Position numbers and translations under genes: made by a program. Shown here piece by piece: positions 1-7,516 of a DNA stretch of 64,000 bases. A model generated the notes under the pieces. That model was not told where the DNA came from. It ran no database searches and saw only the letters and a program-made list of their open reading frames with translations. The stretch is from Pyrinomonadaceae bacterium (GTDB lineage: Bacteria > Acidobacteriota > Blastocatellia > Pyrinomonadales > Pyrinomonadaceae), in NCBI GenBank assembly GCA_021228405.1, contig JAJQRF010000002.1:868001-932000 (forward strand), written 5' to 3'. The first letter of the stretch is position 1. Each line of letters opens with the position of its first letter.

Positions 1-498
1 GAGCGCGAAGAACGAAAACGATTTATTTTCTTCGCCCGCCCGAATGATTTGCGGCAGATTTTGCCAATTATCGGTCGGCGCGCCGTCCGTTATCAAAAAT
101 ATCCAGGGACGAAAAAGTTTGATGCCGTTTTTTCGTAAAACGTCTTTCCGTGCCTGTAACAAACTCAATCCGCGCTGAACGGCGGAGGAAAGCGGCGTGT
201 CGCCCGACGCTTCCATCTGGATCGGGCGAAACTGATCGGCGGTCGTAAAATCGTGCAGAACGCTGACCGGACCGAACGTTACGACCGCGATCTCGACGCG
301 TTTCATACTCAGCGAATCGTTGAAAAGCTCTTCACGAAACGCCCGAAGTCCGCGATTCAATTCGTCGATCGATTCGCCCTGCATCGAGCCGGAAGTATCG
401 AGCAAAAGCACGCACGGACAGCGCGGTTCGGGATTTTCGGCAAATTCAGCGGCGGCGAAAGGCTGTTGCTCGTCGTAGTTGTATGTGTGATCGCTCAT
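1..498 (-). CDS. VWA-domain protein (TerY-like), 3' end outside window
   Basis: The reading frame starts at the ATG on the complement of 496-498 and stays open to base 1, giving 166 residues of a longer protein. Near residue 33 it reads LLLDTSGSM, the MIDAS metal-binding motif of von Willebrand factor A domains, and further on ITDGAPTD, the second conserved VWA segment. There is no signal peptide, so it is probably cytoplasmic. The arrangement resembles TerY/COG4245-type VWA proteins, which often sit beside a PP2C phosphatase and a kinase; those genes would lie to the left and cannot be seen. It is divergent from nadK. Family assignment is firm, subfamily is a guess. Confidence 0.85.
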   Translation of the reverse strand, partial: MSDHTYNYDEQQPFAAAEFAENPEPRCPCVLLLDTSGSMQGESIDELNRGLRAFREELFNDSLSMKRVEIAVVTFGPVSVLHDFTTADQFRPIQMEASGDTPLSSAVQRGLSLLQARKDVLRKNGIKLFRPWIFLITDGAPTDNWQNLPQIIRAGEENKSFSFFAL

Positions 499-659
499 AA
501 ATCAATTTTTTGGAGATAAATAATTGTATAATTGCTCTTACGTAAATGGCAATATTTTTTGCACCGATTTTTAACTTTTGGAATCCCGGTTTGTTGCAAA
601 AGTTGCTTTGCACGCTAAACTTAGAGTTTGAGGCTTTCAGATTAGGCATTGATCTTAAA
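499..659. promoter_or_regulatory. Divergent spacer, possible nadK promoter
   Basis: This 161-bp spacer separates the VWA gene from nadK. A TATAAT hexamer preceded by TTG lies at 527-532. No convincing -35 box is found at the usual distance, so the promoter call is weak. The spacer stays open in the nadK frame, but the coding resemblance to NAD kinases begins only at 660. Confidence 0.3.
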
Positions 660-1541
660 ATGACGAATAAAGAAATAAATTGCGTCGGCATCGTCGTCAA
701 ACCGAAGGACGAAGCGGCGCGTCAAACGGCTTGCGAGCTTGCCGAATGGCTGGAAAAAAGAGGCATCGCGCTCGTCGGAAAACCGCACGAGGAAGCCGAG
801 CGCGTCGATTCGGCGCAATGCGGGATCGATCTGGCAAATGCTGACGGATTTAAGGTCGATGCCGATCTCATCGTCGTGCTCGGCGGCGACGGAACGATGA
901 TCTCGACTGCCCGTTTGACGGGAAAACGCGAAACTCTGGTGCTCGGGATAAATTACGGAAGCTTGGGTTATCTGACCGAATTCCGCATCGAAGAAATGTA
1001 TTCCGCGCTCGAATCCATTCTGGCGGGCGATTACGACATCGACAGCCGCGTGATGCTCGATGTCGAACATCTGCGCGGCGGCGAACGGCTTGCTTCGGGC
1101 AGGGTTTTGAACGATGTCGTGATAAATAAAGCTGTTCTGGCGCGAATTATCGAGATCGAAGTCGATCTGAACGAGCAATTCGTCAACAGTTTCCGCGCCG
1201 ACGGCTTGATCGTTTCAACGCCGACGGGTTCGACCGCTTACAATCTTTCGGCGGGCGGACCGATCGTTTACCCGACGATGAACGCGGTCGTTTTAACGCC
1301 GATCTGCCCGTTTACGCTGACCAACCGCCCGATCGTGATGCCCGACAACGCCGCGATCAATTTACACCTGAAAAACGAAAGCGACGGCGTTGTTTTAACG
1401 CTCGACGGACAGGTCGGTTATTCGATGCAGGTCGGCGACACGGTTTCGATCCGCAAAAGCGAAACCAATTTCAATCTCGTTCAGCCTTCAAACCGCAATT
1501 ACTTCGACGTTTTACGTAATAAATTGAAATGGGGAAGATAA
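660..1541 (+). CDS. nadK: NAD kinase
   Basis: Phosphorylates NAD to NADP with ATP (or polyphosphate) in the cytoplasm. The 293-residue product has the family signature GGDGT at residues 75-79, NDVVINK at 151-157 and the glycine-rich TPTGSTAYNLSAGGP at 187-201, all expected for the ATP-NAD kinase fold. The frame is open back to 546, but the usual NAD kinase N terminus aligns with the ATG at 660; the upstream part is hydrophobic and unlike the family. No strong ribosome site is visible. The gene stands alone and is followed by a tandem repeat array and convergent genes. Confidence 0.93.
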   Translation: MTNKEINCVGIVVKPKDEAARQTACELAEWLEKRGIALVGKPHEEAERVDSAQCGIDLANADGFKVDADLIVVLGGDGTMISTARLTGKRETLVLGINYGSLGYLTEFRIEEMYSALESILAGDYDIDSRVMLDVEHLRGGERLASGRVLNDVVINKAVLARIIEIEVDLNEQFVNSFRADGLIVSTPTGSTAYNLSAGGPIVYPTMNAVVLTPICPFTLTNRPIVMPDNAAINLHLKNESDGVVLTLDGQVGYSMQVGDTVSIRKSETNFNLVQPSNRNYFDVLRNKLKWGR

Positions 1542-1628
1542 TCAATCGAAAGTAAACTTCCATTTTATTTACGGAAATAAACAAACAACGGCAGGTCGGT
1601 TCGGAAACGATTCCTGATGTTTTTTTCA

Positions 1629-1838
1629 ACACGCTCATTTGCGTTTCCTGCACGTTGATTTGCATTGCCGATACGGTCATTTGAAATTCCGATACGGTCA
1701 TTTGAAACTCCAACACACGCGTTTGAAATTCCAATACAGTCATTTGAAACTCCGATACACGCGTTTGAAACTCTGATACACGCGTTTGAAACTCCGATAC
1801 AGTCATTTGAACTTCCTACACGTCCATTTGAACTTCCT
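1629..1838. repeat. Array of ten degenerate 21-bp units
   Basis: Ten consecutive 21-bp units can be read from 1629 to 1838 with no slippage. The consensus is close to ATACRGTCATTTGAAAYTCCG, with alternation between a GTCATTT and a CGCGTTT version. On the minus strand the same array reads as a 7-residue repeat of the type [MT]xVSEFQ. It lies between the convergent nadK and the zinc-ribbon gene. I treat it as non-coding DNA because the reading frame through it runs into the 3' end of nadK with no recognisable protein. Spacer 1542-1950 holds only this array and the terminator after it. Confidence 0.9.
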
Positions 1839-1897
1839 GCACACTCTACACCGGTTTCTTGCCGCTATGCAAAAAAATTGATAGTCAGGCGGAAAAA

Positions 1898-1925
1898 AAG
1901 CGTCCTTCATTCTTGAAAGACGCTT
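1898..1925 (-). terminator. Intrinsic terminator of the zinc-ribbon gene
   Basis: Stem AAGCGTC...GACGCTT (1898-1904 with 1919-1925), extended by inner TTC/GAA pairs. On the minus strand it is followed by a run of seven T residues (1892-1899 region), fitting termination of the minus-strand gene that ends at 1951. Confidence 0.7.
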
Positions 1926-1950
1926 AAATGTTTAATTTTCAATTTTTAAC

Positions 1951-2682
1951 TTAAATTGATTCTAAGCCTAAGCTCTTATTGAAATAGTGATAAAGATTAT
2001 TAAAATCGCGGACGGCGCGGTTCAGGATGAGCGGAAGCTGTGGAATGTCGGTCGTGTTGACGATCAGATTCAGATTTCGCAAAAAGGCTTCGTGCGCGTT
2101 CATCGTCGTGCCGCCGTCTTCCAGTGAAACCAGATACAACCGCCGTCTTTCCGACGAATACATCGCGTTCGCCTTCTGCTGAAGGATCGCCGCACCGCCG
2201 AATTCCGCCGCGAAATCGGGCGAGAAAAGCAAAATTTCCGTCTTTCCTTCGCGCAGTCTTTCATTTGCCTGCGCCGGAGTTTGCGCCATATAAACTTTGT
2301 AGCCGTTTTCGGATAAAAGTTTCGCGACCTCGTCGCGGCGTTGTCCTAAACAGAGCAGAACACGGCGCGGTTTTTCGCTTTTATCGTCGTCCGCATCGAG
2401 AATTTTATTCTGTCCCTGTAAAGCCGCCATCAGCGAACGAAGCGCGGTATTTATCTGAAATTCGGATTCCTTAACGGCAAACTCGCCCGCGCCGTTTTCG
2501 ACCGCCGGCGCGGGTTTATTTTCCGCCAATTGCTGAACCGTCGCCGAACCCGTTCCTTTCGCGCCTTTGTTGACGCGAATCAGGTTTTGACAGCGCGGAC
2601 AGCGAACCGTAAAATTCCCGCTCGGAATTTTCGATTCGTCGAGTTGTAAAGAAACTGAGCAATTATCACAGCGAATAATCAT
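1951..2682 (-). CDS. Zinc-ribbon (MJ0042-type) protein with receiver-like domain
   Basis: 243 residues. Residues 1-40 form a compact zinc ribbon with two CxxC pairs (CDNC near residue 5 and CPRC near residue 28), the MJ0042 finger class. A low-complexity linker follows. From about residue 105 a receiver-like alpha/beta domain begins (RRVLLCLG ... ILLFSPDF); the Asp of SPDF is where a phospho-acceptor would sit, but the usual acidic pair after strand 1 is missing, so phosphorylation is doubtful. It lies directly downstream of the PilT-type ATPase on the same strand, suggesting a regulatory link to type IV pili. That link is inference. Confidence 0.7.
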   Translation of the reverse strand: MIIRCDNCSVSLQLDESKIPSGNFTVRCPRCQNLIRVNKGAKGTGSATVQQLAENKPAPAVENGAGEFAVKESEFQINTALRSLMAALQGQNKILDADDDKSEKPRRVLLCLGQRRDEVAKLLSENGYKVYMAQTPAQANERLREGKTEILLFSPDFAAEFGGAAILQQKANAMYSSERRRLYLVSLEDGGTTMNAHEAFLRNLNLIVNTTDIPQLPLILNRAVRDFNNLYHYFNKSLGLESI

Positions 2683-2686
2683 AAAA

Positions 2687-2760
2687 TTAGTAGTTAGTAG
2701 TTAGTAGTTAGTAGAGAGTGAAATAGTAATAAAATACTAACTACTCTCTACTATCTACTC
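2687..2760. repeat. Heptamer-built palindrome D1
   Basis: Four perfect tandem copies of TTAGTAG (2687-2714), then AGAGTG; after a short AT loop, the reverse-complementary arm built from ACTAACTAC/TCTCTAC words ends at 2760. It fills the spacer between the zinc-ribbon gene and the PilT-type gene. Confidence 0.85.
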
Positions 2761-2763
2761 GTT

Positions 2764-3963
2764 TTATTCCATCATATCCAGAACCGAATGCGGATTTTTA
2801 ACGGGTTGGGGAAGCGTTACGCCAAGCGGTTGCGGCGGCTTGATCGCGTTGGCATAGTCTTCTGTCGAAGATAAACCTTTGAGTTGCAGTAAGAGATTAT
2901 TCTGATTGGTCGCAAACGAGAGTCCGTCTTCGAGCGTGATCTCTTCCTTTTCGATCATTTTGCGAATAACGGTATCGAAATCCTGCATTCCGTCGATCTC
3001 ACCGTCACGCATTGCGTCGAGCAGAGTCTTTCCGTCCGATTCGCCCTTTTCGATGTATTCACGCGTGCGCGGGTTCGATTTCAGTATCTCGACCGCGGCG
3101 ACGCGTCCCTTGCCGTCGCCGCGCGGGATCAAACGCTGTGAAACGATGTAGCGGAAGGTCTGGGCAAGCCGTGTGCGGATGATCTTTTCCTCGTTTTTCG
3201 GGTATAAACCGATGATACGGTCAACCGTTTTTGAAGCGTCGATGGTGTGAAGCGTCGATAAAACCAAGTGACCCGTTTCAGCGGCTTCGAGCGCGATTTC
3301 GGTCGTTTCCAGATCGCGCATTTCGCCGACGAGAATGACTTTCGGAGCCTGACGCAAGGCGGCACGCAGAGCGGAAGAAAAATCCCGCGTGTCCGAACCG
3401 ACTTCGCGTTGGTTGATCGTGCATTTTTTGTGCGAATGGAGAAACTCGATCGGGTCTTCGATGGTGACGATATGATAGCTTTTCGTTTCGTTGATATGAT
3501 CGATGATCGCCGCGAGCGTCGAGCTTTTTCCAGAACCGGTCGGTCCCGTGAGCAAAACGATGCCGTTGCGAAGCTGGCAGACATCGGCTAACTGCATCGG
3601 CAGATTGAGCGATTGAAAACTCGGAATTTCGTGCGGAATGACGCGCATCACGATCGAAAACGAACCGCGCTGTTGAAAGATATTGACACGAAAACGGCAT
3701 CGGGCGGGCAATGTGTAACTCAAATCCGCCGTTCCGTATTTTGCCAAATGCGCTGCCGCCTCGGAATTATCGCGCAAGATCGCCATCGCGATCATTTCGG
3801 TTTGATAACCCGTCATTTTTCCGATGCCGAGAGGATTTGCCGCATACAAACTTCCGTTGATCTCGACCTGCGGTTTTTGTCCGGTTGAAAAGTTTATATC
3901 GCTGACATTGTCGGAAATGAGCAGCATTTGCTCTATTATCGGTGCTACATCAAGCAAACTCAT
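2764..3963 (-). CDS. pilT: Type IV pilus retraction ATPase, PilT/PilU family
   Basis: Hexameric ATPase that powers pilus retraction (twitching). 399 residues: N-terminal PAS-like domain 1-115, Walker A GPTGSGKS at 140-147, Walker B KVILVGEMRD at 208-217, His box GHLVLSTLHT at 231-240. The C-terminal AIRNLxRE motif of classical PilT is absent; instead there is a TREYIEKGE segment and GMQDFDTVI, closer to the PilU-type C terminus. About 30-50 residues longer than usual PilT because of a Pro-rich tail. Followed after 81 bp by the zinc-ribbon/receiver-like gene. No other pilus genes are in the window. Confidence 0.88.
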   Translation of the reverse strand: MSLLDVAPIIEQMLLISDNVSDINFSTGQKPQVEINGSLYAANPLGIGKMTGYQTEMIAMAILRDNSEAAAHLAKYGTADLSYTLPARCRFRVNIFQQRGSFSIVMRVIPHEIPSFQSLNLPMQLADVCQLRNGIVLLTGPTGSGKSSTLAAIIDHINETKSYHIVTIEDPIEFLHSHKKCTINQREVGSDTRDFSSALRAALRQAPKVILVGEMRDLETTEIALEAAETGHLVLSTLHTIDASKTVDRIIGLYPKNEEKIIRTRLAQTFRYIVSQRLIPRGDGKGRVAAVEILKSNPRTREYIEKGESDGKTLLDAMRDGEIDGMQDFDTVIRKMIEKEEITLEDGLSFATNQNNLLLQLKGLSSTEDYANAIKPPQPLGVTLPQPVKNPHSVLDMME

Positions 3964-4114
3964 TGATTGGATTTACTCCTCGAATATTATTAAATAAAAG
4001 GGTAGGAAAAGACTTGAGCGATCAGGTGAACATATTTCTCAGCTTTGCGCCATATCTATTTTTACGCAAAATAGCGACAAAATGCAAGCTATTTTTGCTT
4101 GTTGCCAACAAAGT

Positions 4115-4741
4115 TTAACGTTTTGCCGATAAATTCAGAAATTCCTGCGTCATTTGAGAAATTTTTCCTGAAGAAGAAACCAATGCACTGATGAGCGCGC
4201 AGGAATCGGCACCGTTCGCAAAAACTTTCGGTAAATTTGCCGCATCGATGCCGCCGATGGCAACCAGCGGAAAATCGCCGATTGCCTCACGAACTTGCTT
4301 CAAACCATCCAAGCCGACGATTTCATCAGGATTTTCTTTCGTTTTGGTGGCGAAGATCGGACCGATTGCCAGGTAATTGATCGGCATCTTCACGGCTTCG
4401 ACCGCCTGCCTGATGCTGTGCGTCGAAAAACCGATGATCGCGTTTTCACCGAGAATTTTTCGTGCCGCTTCGGGCGGCAGATCGTCCTGTCCGAGATGAA
4501 CGCCGTCCGCCTTCAAAGCCAGCGCAATGTCAACGCGGTCGTTGATGACGATCTTCACGCCTTGTTTGCGGGCGATTTGCAAAGCTTTTTCGGCTTCGGC
4601 GTAAAACTCTTTCGGCGAAGCGTGTTTTTCGCGCAGTTGAAGAAAATCCGCGCCGCCCGCAACTAATTTTTCGACTTGTTCGGCGTGTGAAAGTTTTGAT
4701 AAACGGGTATCGGTGATCGGGTAGATTTTCGGAAGAAACAT
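4115..4741 (-). CDS. thiE: Thiamine-phosphate synthase
   Basis: Joins HMP-pyrophosphate and thiazole phosphate to give thiamine monophosphate. 208 residues, the usual length, TIM-barrel. Visible landmarks are DFLQLREK (pyrophosphate-binding, about residue 33), the metal-binding NDRVDIALALKADGVHLGQDD, IGFSTHS, the IGPIFATKTK loop and LVAIGGI near the end. No other thiamine genes are nearby and no TPP riboswitch was recognised in the upstream spacer. It is followed on the same strand by the PilT-type gene after a 151-bp gap. Confidence 0.92.
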   Translation of the reverse strand: MFLPKIYPITDTRLSKLSHAEQVEKLVAGGADFLQLREKHASPKEFYAEAEKALQIARKQGVKIVINDRVDIALALKADGVHLGQDDLPPEAARKILGENAIIGFSTHSIRQAVEAVKMPINYLAIGPIFATKTKENPDEIVGLDGLKQVREAIGDFPLVAIGGIDAANLPKVFANGADSCALISALVSSSGKISQMTQEFLNLSAKR

Positions 4742-4745
4742 TATA

Positions 4746-4815
4746 GAAAGTGAAAAATGGAAAATAAAATGTAAAACGGAAAATTAGGATAAATTCATTT
4801 TCCGTTTTACATTTT
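4746..4815. repeat. Palindrome D2 with perfect 19-bp arms
   Basis: Bases 4766-4784 are the exact reverse complement of 4797-4815 with a 12-bp loop. Arms are A/T rich and contain repeated AAAAT/GGAAAAT words. It sits between the start of thiE and the end of rimI; it could terminate transcription in part, but it lacks a proper T run. Confidence 0.85.
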
Positions 4816-4818
4816 CAG

Positions 4819-5355
4819 TTAAAACAGCGATTTCATCATCAAAAAGCAGTCTTCGCCGTTGTTGTAGTATTTGCCGATTCTTTGAACGGCGGAATAGCCA
4901 AGACCCCGGTAAAGACTTTGCGCGGCGATATTGCTGACGCGGACTTCGAGCATTACCGTGTTTAGCTGACGCTTTCGCAGAGCTTCTTCGGAGTGTGTCA
5001 AAAGCCGTTCCGCCAAACCGCGCCGCCTGTGTTCAGGCGCAACGCCGATAGTCGTGATATGTCCCGCGCCGTTGTTGTCCATCATTACGAACACGAACCC
5101 GACCATTTCATTTTCAGGCGTGACAACGCGGTAACTCAAAGTGCGTGAATCGCTTAAAAGATAATTGAAAGTGTGTTTCGTATAGTTTTCACCGTTACGA
5201 AAACAGCGCAGATTAAGCCGCATCACTTCTTTTAATTGTTTCTCCGTCAAGGGACGGACTTCATAAACCGTCGGCGGCGCAGGCACGATAATTTCGTTTT
5301 CTTCAATCGGTTGTGAAGAAGCGAAAAGATTACGGATCGTTTGAAGAAATGCCAT
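4819..5355 (-). CDS. rimI: GNAT N-acetyltransferase, RimI-like
   Basis: 178 residues. The N-terminal ~30 residues are an extra leader; the GNAT fold follows. The acetyl-CoA-binding motif A is visible as VAPEHRRRGLAERLL (about residues 113-127), followed by LEVRVSNIAAQSLYRGLGY and a GKYYNNGEDCFLM ending, which match the RimI class that acetylates N termini of ribosomal proteins. Located between queA and thiE on the same strand. Substrate is inferred from the family; a more general peptide N-acetyltransferase is possible. Confidence 0.78.
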   Translation of the reverse strand: MAFLQTIRNLFASSQPIEENEIIVPAPPTVYEVRPLTEKQLKEVMRLNLRCFRNGENYTKHTFNYLLSDSRTLSYRVVTPENEMVGFVFVMMDNNGAGHITTIGVAPEHRRRGLAERLLTHSEEALRKRQLNTVMLEVRVSNIAAQSLYRGLGYSAVQRIGKYYNNGEDCFLMMKSLF

Positions 5356-5370
5356 AAAATCAGTTAAGAG

Positions 5371-5460
5371 AATTCGGGAAGTTCGGGAAGTCAGGAAGAA
5401 TTATGGCGAAAAAGTCGCCTTTTCTTCCAAGACTTTCAAAACTTCCCAAACTTCCTAAAC
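5371..5460. repeat. Imperfect palindrome D3
   Basis: Left arm repeats the word GGGAAGTTC/GGGAAGTC; right arm repeats ACTTCCCAA/ACTTCCTAA. It occupies the rimI-queA spacer and ends just at the queA stop codon. Confidence 0.7.
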
Positions 5461-5462
5461 TT

Positions 5463-6494
5463 TTACAAAATCAGCATACAGTCGCCGTAACTGTAAAAAC
5501 GGTAATTTTCCGCAACGGCGTGACGATAAGCATTCATTATAAAATCATAGCCGCCGAAAGTTGAAACCAAAACCAGCAAAGACGATTGCGGAAGATGGAA
5601 ATTTGTCAGCATTCCGTCGATCGCCTGAAATTTGTATCCGGGCGTGATCGTCAGATCGGCTAGAGTTTTTTCGGCGATAAATCTTTTATTTTTAGAAATT
5701 GCATTTTCCAGAGTCCGCGTCGAAGTTGTGCCGACGGCAATTATTCGCCGATTTTCCTCTTTTGCCGAATTCAAAATTTTTGCTGCCGCTTCGCCGATCT
5801 CATAATTTTCGGGCAAAACCTTGTGTTCAGACAAATCCGAAACGCGAACGGGCTCAAAAGTTCCGTAACCGACGTGAAGCGTAACTTCCGTGACGACCAC
5901 GCCGAGATTTTTTACTTTTTCAAGAATTTCGGGCGTAAAATGCAATCCGGCGGTCGGCGCGGCGATTGCTCCGCGATTTTTGGCAAAGACGGTTTGATAA
6001 CGTTCGCGGTCTTTTTCAAAATCGCCGTCGTCGCGTTTAATGTAAGGCGGCAGAGGCGTTTTGCCGATGCCGTCTAAAATCTCGTCGAAATTTCCGTCCG
6101 CTTCAAACTTAATTAAAACGCGTCCTTCTTCCGTTTTACTCAAAACTTCCGCGACGAGCTTTTCGCTGAAAATTATCTTTTTTCCGATCTTCAGACGCTT
6201 TGCCGGGCGCGCCAAGGTTTCCCAGATTCGATGTTCGGTTTCTTTAACGAGAAAAATTTCGATCTTCGCACCGGTTTCCGCTTCGCCGAAAAGCCGTGCG
6301 GGAAAAACTTTCGTATTGTTCAAAACCAAAACATCGCCCGCCTTGAGAAAATCAGGCAGATCGTAAAAGTTTCTGTCCTGCCGGATTTTACGTTTGCGGT
6401 CGAGCGTCAGCATCCGCGAAGTTTCGCGTCTTTCCAGGGGCGTTTGTGCGATCAGTTCGTCAGGCAGAACAAAGTCAAAATCAGAGATTTGCAT
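5463..6494 (-). CDS. queA: S-adenosylmethionine:tRNA ribosyltransferase-isomerase
   Basis: Transfers and isomerises the ribosyl moiety of SAM onto 7-aminomethyl-deazaguanine in tRNA, forming epoxyqueuosine. 343 residues from the ATG at 6492-6494; the frame is open 11 codons further but QueA proteins begin with this MQISDFDFxLPxELIAQ segment. Other family signatures seen: AAPTAGLHFT, VGTTSTRTLE, LTNFHLPQSSLLVLVSTFGG and the ending RFYSYGDCMLIL. First gene of the minus-strand run queA-rimI-thiE-pilT. No preQ1 riboswitch recognised upstream. Confidence 0.95.
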   Translation of the reverse strand: MQISDFDFVLPDELIAQTPLERRETSRMLTLDRKRKIRQDRNFYDLPDFLKAGDVLVLNNTKVFPARLFGEAETGAKIEIFLVKETEHRIWETLARPAKRLKIGKKIIFSEKLVAEVLSKTEEGRVLIKFEADGNFDEILDGIGKTPLPPYIKRDDGDFEKDRERYQTVFAKNRGAIAAPTAGLHFTPEILEKVKNLGVVVTEVTLHVGYGTFEPVRVSDLSEHKVLPENYEIGEAAAKILNSAKEENRRIIAVGTTSTRTLENAISKNKRFIAEKTLADLTITPGYKFQAIDGMLTNFHLPQSSLLVLVSTFGGYDFIMNAYRHAVAENYRFYSYGDCMLIL

Positions 6495-6790
6495 AAATAC
6501 AAAAGGAATTACGACCGGCGAAATCATAATTCCTCAAAATCGGAAAATTAAAAAATCATTCAATAAATTGAAATTTTAATTTATCACATCGTTTCTTCCA
6601 ACGCTAAAAGGAGAAAGGACAGGGTAGCAAATCCTGTCCTTATAAATATGAGGCAACCGACTTTCTTTAGGAGGTATGAGAGTAAACTTTTCAAAAATAT
6701 GAAAGGTTTAGGGGGAGAAATTATTTTAATTTCATGGCAACCGAATCTTGTGATTTAGGGTTTTTACTGAAGAGAAAAATAATCTCCATA
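6495..6790. other. Non-coding spacer with a hairpin and a repeated motif
   Basis: No gene is seen. A hairpin with 9-bp arms (AAGGACAGG 6615-6623, CCTGTCCTT 6633-6641) is present. Downstream the string GGCAACCGA followed by a TTTAGG segment occurs twice (about 6652-6675 and 6736-6763), giving an imperfect direct repeat. I cannot assign it to a riboswitch or RNA class. Confidence 0.4.
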
Positions 6791-7050
6791 TACTAACGCA
6801 CCAAAATTGACCGAAACTTATAATTTTTTTTTCAAAAAAGTGAACTTTTTTTCAAAAAATTTTCGGAATGAACCGGGCGGTTTAGCTAAATGCGGAAATA
6901 ATTAGAATTGGGAGAACGTAAATGTTTTTCGTAAATCGGAAAAACTTTTCAAAAAAGTGTTTTTGTCAGAAGCTTGGGGAGAGAGAATTTCGGACAAATA
7001 AAAAAAACGAAAAAAAATTATAAGTTTCGGTCAGTTTTGGTGCGTTAGTA
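6791..7050. mobile_element. 260-bp element with 41-bp inverted termini (MITE-like)
   Basis: Bases 6791-6831 are the reverse complement of 7010-7050 with a single mismatch. The outer ends read TA-CTAACGCACC...GGTGCGTTAG-TA, as expected for an element that duplicates a TA target. The interior is AT rich, has no credible reading frame and contains two copies of TTTCAAAAAAGTG. Size and structure fit a non-autonomous miniature transposable element of the IS630/Tc1 type; no transposase is in the window. The right end is 17 bp before a truncated gene. Confidence 0.65.
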
Positions 7051-7067
7051 AGTGAGAGGCAAATTAA

Positions 7068-7283
7068 ATGCAGACAGCAGATTGGCAAAAAATCGAAAAA
7101 ATTTTCTTCAAAGCCGTTTCTCTTCCTGCCGAAGAACAATTGGAGTTTGTAAAAAAATGCTCCGACGGCAACGATGAATTGTATTGCGAAGTTTGTCTTT
7201 TGATCGATAAAGACAGTCAAAGCGAATGTTTTCTCGACAATCCTATCTTCAAAACAGGCACAAAAATACTGGCTTCCGAATAG
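7068..7283 (+). CDS. Orphan N-terminal segment of an Acidobacteria-type Ser/Thr kinase
   Basis: 71 residues. The opening (QTADWQKIEKIFFKAVSLP), the acidic CSDGNDELYCEV segment and the closing FLDNPIF match the ~80-residue leader that precedes the kinase domain in many acidobacterial serine/threonine kinases. No kinase domain follows: the frame stops at 7281-7283 and the next 233 bp contain no continuation in any frame. It may be a remnant left by a deletion or insertion, possibly connected with the inverted-repeat element just upstream, or a small stand-alone gene. Family resemblance is from memory. Confidence 0.5.
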   Translation: MQTADWQKIEKIFFKAVSLPAEEQLEFVKKCSDGNDELYCEVCLLIDKDSQSECFLDNPIFKTGTKILASE

Positions 7284-7516
7284 TGAATCCGCCGGCGCAA
7301 TCAGTTTTAAGTTTCAGAGAGCGGTTTTAATTTCAATTTTTGAACTTGCGGTCTGAAATTTCCGTGAAATAAATTGCTTTCCGAACAATTCCTCAATATA
7401 ATCAATCCGCTGTTTGTTATTCAATAAATCAAAAATTCAGTTTGTTTTTCCTGAAAAATATTCGTTCGCTTTTCTAAAATTCATAAAAAATAAAAAGCAA
7501 AAAAGGAGAACAAAAA

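Noticed and set aside
1471-1806. Minus-strand frame with VSEFQ heptads as a coiled-coil protein
   Set aside because: It starts inside the 21-bp array, lacks a ribosome site, and its second half is antisense to the spacer and the 3' end of nadK with no recognisable protein features.
3964-4114. TPP riboswitch for thiE
   Set aside because: This spacer is downstream of thiE; the upstream spacer is a simple palindrome without the CTGAGA core.
6495-6790. PreQ1 or other riboswitch near queA
   Set aside because: The hairpin and repeated motif are on the wrong side or strand, and no preQ1 core could be recognised.
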